Shown: positions 23,190-33,431 of the stretch, in pieces | How the letters are laid out: the number at the start of each line of letters is the position of its first letter | Numbering within the stretch: the first letter of the stretch is position 1 | Assembly: GCA_029817715.1 (NCBI GenBank) | Contig: JARUPY010000539.1 | Coordinates: forward strand, 8,779,501 to 8,843,500 | Origin: Melastoma dodecandrum | Lineage: Eukaryota > Streptophyta > Magnoliopsida > Myrtales > Melastomataceae | DNA length: 64,000 bases | Direction of reading: 5' to 3' | The notes under the pieces: model-generated | The model's input: the letters and a program-made list of their open reading frames with translations, nothing else | Databases searched by the model: none | Told to the model about the DNA's origin: nothing | Program-made: the position numbers and the translations under genes

Positions 23190-25732
23190 TAGGGTTGAGC
23201 AAAACTTTGGAATTCCAAATACCGAACCGAATTTTTGATATTTCGGTATTTGGAATTCGGTATTCGGTATTTGGTATTTGGTTTGGTTTTATATTTCGAT
23301 TAAATTCGGTTTTCGATTCTGTATTCAGTATGTCTATAAAAAAATTCGGTATTTCTGGTACTACCGAAATGTTTTGGGCTTACGTCTTATTTGAAATATT
23401 GGCCCATTTGCTTTCCTTCTACAGCCCGGAATTCCAAAACGTTTGAGCCCGGTCCATCCCATTCGCCAAAAACCCTAGGGCTGCTTTCCTCCGCTCTTCG
23501 TGCCACACGCAGGTCGTCGTCTTCCCTCGTCAGGTCGATTTCCACCTCATCTCACACGCAGGTCATCGTCTCTGTCCTCCCTTTTTAAAAATATTTTTCG
23601 GTACCAGTCCCACCCCACCGTCTTTATCTTTTTCTTTAGCAGTTTCATCTGTTTTATGTTTTGGGTGTCGGTGTTATGCAAGTTTTTTCACTTTGGCCAA
23701 TTTTTTAAATAGCAGTAGTAGCAATATGAATCAATCTGAGATTGCGAGTTTGAGTTTCTTGTTGGAATTGTGATTTGTGTTTGGTGATTTCCCAATACTC
23801 TGCTTTAAAAATAAAATATATATATATACAATATAATAAAGGGAAAATGAAACAGGGTGTTGTGGATAGGATTTACGTTACTTTTGCATGTTGGGGTTAC
23901 TGCCCCTTTCTTGTGGTCCCTAGAATAGGGTTGACTTAATTTGGAAACAGTGCTGCTCTTCGCATCCAGGGGTTGGAATGATTTCATATATTCTGGAAGA
24001 AGACTTGAATTAATGGGGGCTGAATAGTTCCCCATCAAGTTCTACCGAACAAATATTGTTCTGCGAATTTGTGGACTTTTGTAATTCGAGTTGTGTAAGT
24101 GGGAGCTTAGTGTGATTTTTTCTTATTCTCTCAGGACTCTTCATTGATTGATCGAGTAATTTTTTGCTGATTTGGTATTGCTTTAAATATTATCCAAGTG
24201 CTAATTACCTCTAAATGGGGACCAGGGATGAAAGTACCCTGGCCAAGCCTTCCAAGGCTCCCCTCTCTTCGCCTCAAATAAGTGTGTAGCTACTCTTTCT
24301 TCTATTTTATTTTTACTATATATAAAAATATAAAAAATTTTCTTTGTTTATATATAGATGAACGATTTCGTGCCAAACCAATCTAGTCAGTCAGCTTCGA
24401 TATCCACTCAGTCAGCTTCGATATCCACATCCGCTACCTCTGTTGGGAGAAAGAGGAAGCCAATACCTCTGAGATCGGCTTTGTGGATAGATTACGAGAG
24501 ATTTGAAAGTTCCGATGGTACAATGTTGGCACGGTGCAAGGCATGTGGAGTAGAAGTGAGAGCTGATACTAAGAGAAATGGGACTTATTCGCTAAAGAGT
24601 CACAATGCGACGTGTAAGAAAAGGATCAAGTCAACCAATTCAACACAGACAATCCTTGGATTTGAACCCGGAGGTGATTCTAACAAACAGAAAGACTTGT
24701 CTGTTCTTAGGTGTGATCATGAAACTATTAGGAAATCTTTGGTGCACTTGGTGATAACTGCCGAGCTTCCTTTCAAGTTTGTTTCTAGGCCTGAATTCAT
24801 TCATTTCATGTCTGTTGTGTGTCCTAAATTTAAAGTTCCTTCAAGATGGACAATACAACGGGATGTGTATGACATGTTTTCGCTTGAAAAGGAGAAGTTG
24901 AAAGAGTATTTTAAGAAATTGTGACAAAGAGTTAGTTTGACTACTGATACTTGGACTTCTATTCAGAGAGTCAATTATATGTGTTTGACTGCTCACTAAT
25001 TTAGCACAAGTAATTTTTTGACATCTTCTTAAATCATTTGCCGAGTTCATTCTATTATTTTTTTTATATACTAATATTTATTCAATATGTGTCAGGTGGA
25101 CGGGTGATTGATGCGTTTAGGAGTACTTTGGGCCCTAAGAGTATTGAGTCAATTATGTGCACTCAAGATTGGATTCGTCAAGGGAAATCAAGTGAAGTTG
25201 AAGTCGATGACGATCCTTTTGAGCAAGAATCATTTGAAAGTGGTAATGTTTAATTTCATAGTATTCTTTATAAATATTTAATGCTTAATGTTTGTATAAT
25301 ATTAATACTCTTATCTCGTTAATGATAGGATTGTCCACACTTACATTAGAATGAGATTGCTTGTTTCAACCTATTGCGATTCAAGAATGAAGGTCGAAAA
25401 GACTTCTTAGCTTTGTGAATTTATAGTTTATGTGGATTTTATGGGTTTTTATGGGCTTGAATTTGTAGTTCATGTAAATTTTATGGACTTTTATGGGTTT
25501 TGAAATTTATGGGCTTGAATTTTTAAAAATGAATTTTGGGCTATTTATTTGGCCCAATAAAACATTGGAAGATCTAAATACCGAACCGAAATACCGAAAT
25601 AAATTTCGTAGTTCGGTATTTGGAAGTTTGGAGTTCAGTTTGGTATTTGGAGGATAAAATTTTGAAACTTCGGTATTTGGAAGTTCGGTGTTCGGTTCGA
25701 TTGGTATTTGGAATACCGAATGCTCACCCCAA
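23190..25732 (+). mobile_element. hAT transposon inserted in the MULE-1 TIR
   Basis: Ends are TAGGGTTGAGCA (left) and TGCTCACCCCAA (right), a near-inverse pair of the plant hAT type. The 8 bases outside are GTGCCGAC (left) and GTTCTGAC (right), 6 of 8 alike, which fits the 8-bp hAT target duplication after decay. Subterminal regions (23210-23370 and 25570-25715) are packed with TTCGGTATTTGG / CCAAATACCGAA copies, likely transposase binding repeats. Removing 23190-25732 restores the MULE-1 right TIR as a continuous copy of the left. Confidence 0.88.
24358..25253 (+). pseudogene. hAT transposase remnants (BED finger N-terminus and C-terminal piece)
   Basis: Frame 24358-24924 encodes 188 residues: a Ser/Gln-rich start, then a BED-type zinc finger (SALWIDYERFES, MLARCKACGVEV, YSLKSHNATCKKR; about residues 40-92), then the hAT N-terminal region (RKSLVHLVITAELPF, RPEFIHFMSVVCPKF). 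After a stop at 24922 the reading continues QRVSLTTDTWTSIQRVNYMCLTAH, the start of the RNase H-like catalytic core. A separate piece (about 25096-25253) reads GGRVIDAFRSTLGPKSIESIMCTQDW, a hAT C-terminal segment. Most of the catalytic core and the dimerisation region between them are deleted, so the element depends on a transposase from elsewhere, if it can move at all. Confidence 0.85.
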
Positions 25733-25740
25733 GTTCTGAC

Positions 25741-26018
25741 TGTAAAATTGGAATCCCTGACTCCGATTTTGTGAATGTGGACTAAAATTGGAGTTAAGGA
25801 CTCAGAGTTAATGATTTCTTGACATCACCCGTAAACTCGAATACAACAACTTCGAGTTTATGTCCGAGGTGCCTAAATCAAAGTAACAGACTCCGACTTT
25901 TTGTAAATCAAAATTGGAGCTCCTAACTTCGATTTATCGACCGTAGTTGAGGAATTTTAGGTTTGATAACCTATTTCGTAAAATATTTTGCGAACCAACG
26001 TTATTTTGAAACAAACCT
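25741..26018. repeat. MULE-1 right TIR, outer part
   Basis: Inverse of 20526-20800: it contains gactccgattttgtgaatg, aactcgaat, and cctatttcgtaaaatatttt, and ends with ttttgaaacaaacct. Confidence 0.85.
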
Positions 26019-26441
26019 GTAACAAGTAAACTAACATTTACAAATCTAGATTGGTCGATCCCAAATCTTTTGGAATTTATAACCTATCCGTTTAAATATT
26101 AAAATAAAATTTTATTTTATATAAAACAAAAAATCAAGGGCGGATAAAAAAAAACTTCCTATTAAGACAAGACTAAGAAAATAAAATAATATAACTTTAG
26201 GAAGTAGTTTTTAAGCTCTTACCTAAATTGTATGTTATTAAATAGGCTTAAAACAAAATTAACTTTTATGTTTGTAATTACCGGATGATTGGCTCTCACC
26301 ACCTGCCATATATTTGTCGGCTCATAACTACTGGAAGGTGAATCACGTAAATAAAAAATATATTGTGGATTTTGATATCAGTTCCGATTTTACCCTAAGT
26401 TTATATATTACATAATAAACTGTTAATTAAACAAACTAAAT
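26019..26441. other. AT-rich spacer
   Basis: No gene or repeat pair recognised between the MULE-1 end and the pararetrovirus border. Confidence 0.5.
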
Positions 26442-26745
26442 TACCAGGGGGGTACGACTATCACAAATAACTTTAAGACATGAACAGAGACATGGACAAA
26501 GACATGGACAATGGAGTACATAAGACAAACACTAGACAAAGAGTTATACAAGATAGAAGCTTCGACCACCAGAACAGTACAACTCGAAAGATGTATAAGG
26601 TCGGTAGAATGGTCCAGGAATGGATGTGCAAACTGGAGAAACTTGAAGACATATTCAATGATGCACTTGCTATTTATAATGGAAATCTTTCAGAAATCTT
26701 ATAAACAAAGAGTCGGAAAATACAGCGGAAGATACAACTGGAACT

Positions 26746-27126
26746 TTATGCAGAGTTCCAAAAGAGATAATGTTTTTGGTACCACATAAGGAACCTACGA
26801 TACTGGACATGGTATTTCAATTTGTTCAGGCATCGCATGCGAGGTTCATCATAAGGGTAAAGGTACCAATTTTCATCTGGGTCGTCAGAACTATCATAGG
26901 CAAGATGCGCCTGGACCCTCTTAAGAACACACTTAATAGTCTTACGCTTTATGTAGTCATCTATCCACCGAATGTAGAATTGGATTCGCTTGAGGTGGGT
27001 TGGACATCTCCAAGGAGGTTGTTCTCTTTCCCTGTTACTAAGACGAGTAATAAAATGGTTATAGAGTCTCCAACAATTTGGAAAACGAGGTTTGCAGAGG
27101 CATCTCCTTCTAGACGGAGGTCTCAT
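26746..27126 (-). CDS. Small basic frame downstream of the viral leader
   Basis: A 126-codon frame begins MRPPSRRRCLCKP about 600 bases after the presumed viral transcription start. It is Arg/Lys-rich and rich in Trp and Tyr, with a short acidic patch (DSSDDPDE, about residues 76-83). I do not recognise a family. Its place, after a long leader and before the movement protein in the circular viral map, is like that of the small first frames of other caulimovirids. It has no internal stop, while the main polyprotein does. Confidence 0.45.
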   Translation of the reverse strand: MRPPSRRRCLCKPRFPNCWRLYNHFITRLSNREREQPPWRCPTHLKRIQFYIRWIDDYIKRKTIKCVLKRVQAHLAYDSSDDPDENWYLYPYDEPRMRCLNKLKYHVQYRRFLMWYQKHYLFWNSA

Positions 27127-27800
27127 CCTTTCCCACTGTCAAGCCACGACCGGTGCCTGGCAGCTGTCCTAGCTTCAGCGGCAAGTGGTCCTCAAGGGCG
27201 ATTGTGGTCACTCGGATGTTACTTAGCCTAGATGATAGACTCCTGCGGCAAACGCCTTTAACCAAAGAGTGTAAACCTTATAACAAAGCTATTACTTGAG
27301 ATTAGGAATTGAGAATAAGAAGAACACTTGGAATTCTTTGAGTATGAGATGACTAAGGAGCATAAGACAAATAAGAAACAAGACTAAACAAGACATAAGA
27401 GGATGATATCAAAACATATGAAGATGACTGAAGCAAACTTCGAATGAGATACAAAGATGCATGAGTATCACCTAAAATGCAAGAATATCACCTAAATGGT
27501 GAAAACAGATAAACATGAAGTTTTTGGGTTTTCTGGGTTTTTTGAATGTTTTTGGAAGGTTTTCTGGGTTTTCTGAATGTTTTTGGGTTTATCGAAAGTG
27601 AGGGGATTCATGAGAGTTTCGAGATCTAAGAGACCACCACCCTGGATAACACCTTTGAGAAGCTTAGAAAGCCATGGATGAGTAAACACTAAGTTTTTTG
27701 TATTTCGCTCTCTGCGAATCGCTCTCTGCCAAACTCCATAGATGGGAGTGGCTATTTATAATACAAGCTAAGCTAAAGAAGCTTTGGCTGTGGTTAAGCC
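27127..27800 (-). promoter_or_regulatory. Pararetroviral promoter and leader
   Basis: On the minus strand TATAAATA (27753-27760) lies after the RNase H frame, as the 35S-type promoter does in caulimovirids. It is followed by a leader to the small frame at 27126. The leader has a repeated GAGAGCGA (about 27713-27726) and a 31-bp tandem duplication (27526-27556 and 27557-27587, plus-strand unit with ggttttctgggtttt). I saw no tRNA-Met primer site in the leader in the coding orientation. Confidence 0.6.
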
Positions 27801-28004
27801 ACGAGGCCTTAAACTATTCTTAGTCAAAAAGATTGAAAATGACTAAAGCTAAAGTTAATGTGTGTTTCTTGATGTGCCGGCCTTATCTTGAAGGAATCTT
27901 GTGGCACATTTGTCAAAAAGTCTTTTGGCTTGCCAACTTTGTCAAAAAGTTGTTTGTCTTGGCTTGCCGACCTTATCTTCAAAATCTTATCTTCACATGG
28001 GCAG

Positions 28005-29738
28005 CTAGTGCTTTGGTTTTTTTCCTCGAGGGTCCTGCGGAGAATTATCATTCCTTTTGTGAGTGGAGGATGGTCCTGCTTGTGACGATCCTGGGCCTGG
28101 GCTTGAACTTGGTGATCCTGGGCCTAAGTCCACTTTTGTCAAGAAGCTTTGGGCTATTTCGTCCCAATGTAGTCCATGTTGATTGTACTCATCTGGATCT
28201 GGATATGGAACTCCATTCTCTGTGCAAAGCTTCATCTTTAGAAATTCCTTGTCTGTGATTGCCATTTCCCTGTCCGAGAAGGTCGTGTAATTGTCATGTG
28301 CTAGGGAAAATGGGAGGCTGGAAAATTCTTCCGAGTTGTTGATGGCCACCATCGCTTGTAGTCCTGGATCGAAGTGCCAGTGCCTGCGAAACAAATAAAC
28401 TGAATATGGGGTTAGTCCTCCGAACTTGAAGTATTTGTCCTGGTGTAGCTCCATCCATGTTCGCCATTGGCTCAGTGGTGCGAACCATGAGAGTATATCT
28501 GCTAGGTGAGCATGAGGTCTTCTGTACGGAGTACAATTGTGTAGGTCTCCTAATTGGTCAAAGTATTTGAGAAGTTCTTCAGTAGGAAACTCAGGTGCCA
28601 TAGTATAGCTGTGCAATAAATACCAAAAGAACCATTTCAGTTCTTCAGGGAAGATCTGCATGGGATTTATGGGTATGGCCTTTAGGAACGGAAAAGTCGG
28701 ATGTAGTCCTTGTTCTGGAAACATCATCTGTCCATACTTGCTGAAGATTCTCTCCAAATATTTTTGTGTCATTTGAACAGAGTGAGCTAGAACTGTCTCA
28801 ACATGTTCTTGGTTGTCATAGCTCGTAATCTCTGGAGGAAGAATCCTGGGCATTTCTCTTTGCTTTGGCACATATGTGGAAATCATTGCTTGCAAAACTG
28901 GGCTCTCTTGCAGGGTAAGATGAGCAATATCAAAAGGTCTAGATAAGAAATCTGCCACAACATTGTTTTTACCTTTGATATGCCTTACTGTAAAAGAGTA
29001 CTGGGAAAACCATTCTGATAGTCTGAGTAGCTGAGCGTTTGGGATCTTCTTTTGTCTGATTGTCAGCATAGATGTGAAAGAAGACATATCGCTCTCCACA
29101 ATAAAATGATGTTCAACCAAATGGAATTCAAATTTCTTTATCCCATATTTTACTGCCAAAATTTCCTTTATGGTTGAATGGTAATGCTGTTCAGCTTGAT
29201 TGAACTTACCAGACTTGTATGCACAAATTCTTCGTTTTCCCTCCTTTTCCTCAAGCAAGATTGCTGCCCAAAATTGATCACTAGCATCTATCTGCAAGAT
29301 CCTTATTCCATTTGAAGGAATCTGCAAAGGTGGAAGCAGCTGTAATTGGGCCTTTAGATACCTTACTGCTTCTGTCTGGGCTTCTGTCCACGGCTGAGAT
29401 CCTTTCTTCAGTTGGGCTTCTAGCGGACTGGTATACCTGCTGATATTAGGCACAAAATCTCTCAAGTAGTTAACAATACCCAAAAATTGTTGGATCTGTT
29501 TTGTGGTCAATTTAGAGTCCGGGAATTTCAATAGTTCTTGGGCAATATGAGGTCCTGGTTGGTACTGTCCATCTGCAAGTCTCATTCCCAAGAATTCAAT
29601 ATTGTTCTCAAATAGTTTCATCTTTTTCTCAGAAAGCATTATGCCATACTTTCGCACAAGGTTTGCGAATTGTTTCAGCAATAGTTCATGTGATTCTTTA
29701 TCAGGACTGAATAATAGTATGTCATCTATGTATATCAA
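28005..29738 (-). pseudogene. Viral RT second half, RNase H and C-terminal extension
   Basis: A 577-codon frame starts at the RT active site (MIYIDDILLFSPDK) and runs through the RT thumb (FLGMRLADGQY, FLGIVNYLRDFVPNI) into RNase H (ILQIDASDQFWAAIL, HYHSTIKEILAVK, FIVESDMSSF; Asp, Glu, Asp in order, then DFLSRPF). It does not stop there: about 300 further residues follow, with an aromatic-rich region (EELKWFFWYLLHSY, YSVYLFRRHWHFD) and a Pro/Ser/Lys-rich tail. No integrase motif is in it. The extension is where other viruses carry a separate transactivator frame; I cannot name it. It overlaps the preceding frame by 4 bases only because of a frameshift inside RT. Confidence 0.85.
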
Positions 29739-31942
29739 GGCAGAGTCCTGAATGGGTCCATAGCTTTCTGGAATAATGAAGGAGCAGTCTTAAGTCCAAA
29801 GGGTAATACCGTCCATTGGTAATGTCCTCCTGGGATGCAAAATCCCGTTTTCCATATGTCCTCAGGGTGTATTCCAAGTTGCCAAAATCCACTTTTTAGA
29901 TCAAACTTAGAGAATATTTTTGCCTTTGCAAGTGAAGCGAATAAGGCAGTTCTGTTTGGCAGAGGAAACTTATCATCCTGTAGGTAGTGATTTAGAGGCT
30001 GGTAGTTGATAACTAACCTCTTCTTGCCTCTGAGTTGTTCTGAACGTTTATTGACATAAAACGCCTCGCATGCCCATTGCGAGTTCGACTGCTCTATTAA
30101 TCCCTGTTGCATCAGAGAGAAACATTCTTCTCCAGCTAGTTGAGCACTTTCAGGGTTCATACCTGAATGACTGGCCTTTGTAGGATTGATGTCCTCATTC
30201 TGCTTAAAGGGAAGTCTTACAAAGAACTCCTGATTTTTCCATAATGGATGTGGACATTTCTGCAAAAACTCAATATGATTGTCTGCAAAGGATGAGCTAA
30301 ACAACTGTTTTGCCTTTTCTGCAGGCTCAATGGAAAACATTCTCGTGATGGATGTGTATGGCTTAAAGTTTCCATGATACTTGAGTCCTGTAGTCAAAAT
30401 TGTTAGCTCAGGCAGCTGTTGCATCAAATTCCATCCTAATACTATATCTCTTCCTGGAAGATCAGTAACAAATAACGAAGCTCTAATAGTGCAATTATGA
30501 AAGAGCATGATCTTCAGACTTTTAGTCTTATAGTGTGTTTGGAATAAATCACCAGATGCAGAGATGAATGATTTCTTGTAGGGGACAAGAAACTCTTGGG
30601 GTACGATTGCCGGGTTAATCATACTTTCTGCTGCACCTGTATCAATGAAAGCTATCGCAGTAACGGGTCTGTGGTATTTTGAAAAATATACCCGCACCTT
30701 TACATGTGGTGCCATCTGTGTTGCTGCGATGAGTGGAATCTTATTCTTGTTCAGTGGCTGTGAGTTCTCTTCTTTAGAACTTCGGTGATCATTGGATTGA
30801 TCTTCTGCCACATTGGATTCTGATGAAGGTACCACTCTTGTTGGTAGGATAGGGAAGTTTTCCCTAATGGTGTCTGGATCAGGGTAAGCACTAATGGTGC
30901 AAATTCTTCGATGATGTTCGTCTGAAGTATACTCGCTGTCTTCTGAGCTGTAATCTGTAAAATTTCCTTCAAGACAACAAATAGTTTGTGAAGACGGTTC
31001 ATCATCCAAAGAGAAAACTGATTCCAAATCATTATCTCTTAAAGAGGATCCAGAGTATTTTTCTATCTGGGCAACCAACTTCTTCTGTCCTTTGGGACAG
31101 TTTCTCGCAAAGTGCCCTAACTTGTTACAAATGTAACATCTGGTTGATTTTCTCTGGGGATCTCCTTTTCGCTTGAAACGTAGGAATTTTTTCCATTTTC
31201 TAGGAGGTCGTCGCTGTCTATCTGTGTTTCTGTCAAACCTGCCACGGTTTCCTTTGAACTTGCGGTGGCCTTTCCTTCTGAACTTTGGCCTAGAGGGTTG
31301 AGTTCCTGGAGCACAATTGCATAAGTCTTTAGGAGTACACTTAATCTTATACATGTTTTTCTTGCTCCTGCAAACTTGGTCAAGGCGACTATCCTGTTTC
31401 AAGAAGCCTTGAATGATCTCTTTCCTCTGGCACAATTCATTAACTCCTAAATGAATCTCCTGTTGTATCTGCCCAACTGTCAAGTCAGTGACTTTCAAAT
31501 TCTTTTGGGTGAGACTCTTCTCTACCATGGCAGATATGGATGAAGGTATAGATGAAAGGAATACTGGCTTCAATGCATTGTCACATCCCAAATGAATAAA
31601 CAAATGTAGTAATCTCTGATAATGTTTGTCTAGATCTCTGACCTGATATGAACAACACTTACGCTGGAAGAATTCTGTTCTTTTCTCTTCCAGAATATTG
31701 GTTGGGTTGCCAATGAATTGGGAGTGGAGGTAGTGCATGAATTCTTGTAATGACATACCGACTAATTGCATCTGAATTTGCTCTGGAACCAGGTTCCACC
31801 AAACTAATAAGTTTCCTGTAAAACTTGAAGTCAGCTCTGTAAGAATATCTGCGCTGTCAAAAACAGTTAGTCTTTTGTGCAAACACCACGCATAGAAATC
31901 TTGTATGCGTTTGTGACCACTTGGGATAGGAAATATCATCAA
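29735..31942 (-). pseudogene. Viral coat protein, aspartic protease and RT first half
   Basis: A 735-codon frame. Residues 1-200 resemble the caulimovirid/gag capsid core (DFYAWCLHKRLTVF, NLLVWWN). Residues about 215-265 are very basic. A CCHC finger, CYICNKLGHFARNC, lies at about 269-282. The protease active site FIDTGAAESMI is near 433, with DIVLGWNLM following. RT starts near 610 (GLIEQSNSQWACEAFYVNK, KRLVINYQPLNHYL, FSKFDLKSGFWQLGI, TVLPFGLKTAPSLFQ) and is cut by a one-base shift at about 29755, just before the YIDD box in the next frame. The capsid start is also out of frame with the upstream piece near 31900. Both breaks are damage, not programmed shifts, as far as I can judge. Confidence 0.88.
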
Positions 31943-32501
31943 AAGTAAACTTTATGTTGTGTATTCCTCCAGTGTTTCTCGAAGCTGGTGGCTGCGTTTC
32001 TTCAGCCTCATCAAAATGCTCATCAGGTGGGTATTGATCCTGATCATTTCTGTCAGCCATGTATATCTGAGGATGTTCCAATATCTCTGTGGAGTCCTCT
32101 GTGCTTTGAGTACTGGCTGTAGATTCCTCTGTGCTTTGAGAATCATCTGACGTGTAGTCTTCTGTATCCTTTTCAGAAGACCTACCTGTCTCATACTGTT
32201 TTGTCATCAAAATTTGTGGTGATTTTTCAACATAATCAAAAACAGAGTCATCATGTCCAAAAACAGAATCACCATATCCTTCTGTATTTGTGTAACTCTC
32301 AGAAGGAGTTATAGATGGAGTAGGGATTGTTGAAGTTACCCATTTGGGGGTTGATACCTTTGGCTGTATATCCCATTCTAGGATTGTTCCCTTTGAGGTT
32401 GTTACCTTCGGAGGTACATCAAGGTGTTCCGTTTTAATCATCAGTTGCTGGGTATGAGGTTGATCCGAATCCGAGCTGGATAATCCTTGTCTTGGAGACA
32501 A
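31857..32501 (-). pseudogene. Viral acidic linker leading into the coat protein
   Basis: This frame is Ser/Thr/Asp/Glu-rich (SSEKDTEDYTSDDSQSTEE, a repeated STQSTEDSTE pattern) and ends with IHNIKFTFDDISYPKW, which is the expected lead into the coat protein core. A frameshift near 31900 then throws it out of register. It shares its frame with the next feature upstream and is separated from it by the stop near 32640 only. Acidic regions before the capsid core are usual in caulimovirids. Confidence 0.6.
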
Positions 32502-32639
32502 GTCTTTTGTCTTTCCTTTTCCTTCTCTGATGTCTGCTCGTTGCTTATCCTTCTTCTGACGTTCTCGAATAGCATTCCTTATCTCGGCTGGGTCTTTCTT
32601 TCCAATCTGGCCAAAAAGAGGTTGAAAGCTTTCGAGTAC

Positions 32640-33431
32640 CTATGCAGGGGGTACAAAACGTCTTCCAAAATCTAGGAAGTCAATGGGATAAGAACTTGAT
32701 CCAGTATTTAGGCCAAGGCCAAAACTGGTGTTAGCAGTCTGTGGTCTCCCAAAGTTTAAATCTGGCTTTTGGGTCAGGTCTACCTGCTTGTCTTCTATCA
32801 TCTTGATTTTTCTTTTAAGCATGGCAATTTCAGCCTCTGGGTCTGACCTGAAATAAGAAGGAAAGTTTCCTTTCTCAAAATTGTCTAACCTTCTTTGTAG
32901 TGTACGCAGAAGTTGTTGAGTCTTATCCTGATGGATGTCCATCTTTTCCGAAAGCCTTTGCTCTGAGCTTTGCAAATTTTCCTGCACACTATCAATCTTT
33001 CTGCAGATAGTATTTAAAGCTGAGTTTTGTGCTAAGGCATTCTGACTTTGCCAATTCAGGACACATTCTGCAGTACTATTTCTCAAAGGATTGCCATTCT
33101 TATCTAGCTCTGTAGGAACGGGTATCTTTGAGCAGTAACGAATATTGTCAATCGTTTGTTCATTCTGTGGAGGTAAATTGAGTTCACCTGGCCTACCCAT
33201 CATCATTATTGCGGGTAGTGCTGCTGTAGGAGTCATTGTCTGAAATGCTTCCTGTGTACAGCTAGAAGGTGCTGGTTTATTTCCTTTTCCACTACTGGCT
33301 CGTCCGTTGGAATGACCTGTTCCAAAGGGTTTTTCTTTTGCCATTTGAGAATAGGCTTGTAACAAGGTAATACCTTTGATGGTTGCTTTTTTGGTTTTGG
33401 CTTCTTGGCTTTCTCCATTAGCCATTGCCAT
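32640..33431 (-). pseudogene. Viral coiled-coil region between movement and coat proteins
   Basis: Of the 263 codons, residues about 125-215 are rich in heptad-like Leu/Ile/Gln (ICRKIDSVQENLQSSEQRLS, LLRTLQRRLDNF, EAEIAMLKRKIKMIEDKQ), which suggests a coiled coil as in virion-associated proteins of the family. The same frame resumes after the stop (VLESFQPLFGQIGKKDP) and runs into the acidic linker, so the stop is probably a mutation in a longer chain. It overlaps the end of the movement protein frame by about 200 bases. Confidence 0.6.

Larger units (their letters stand above)
20526..26018 (-). mobile_element. MULE-1: internally deleted Mutator-like element
   Basis: Long imperfect terminal inverted repeats start AGGTTTGTT(C/T)CAAAATAAC at 20526 and end with the complement at 26018. 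Inside, on the minus strand, lie the N-terminal half of a MURA-type transposase (22558-21689) and the tail of a PMD protein (21656-21130), with the catalytic half of the transposase and the PMD core deleted. The right TIR is split by a hAT transposon (23190-25732). Without the hAT the element is about 2.95 kb. I could not see a convincing 9-bp target duplication. It is non-autonomous. Its order of genes matches MULE-2 at 42909-49109, but the TIR sequences differ. Confidence 0.85.

Noticed and set aside
20526..26018. A single large element including the hAT as its own gene
   Set aside because: The inner piece has its own TIRs and 8-bp target copies, and its removal restores the MULE arm.
29735..29738. 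Four-base overlap of two viral frames as a programmed coupling site
   Set aside because: The overlap cuts the RT domain between two conserved boxes, and the register is restored by a one-base shift, so it is a mutation.
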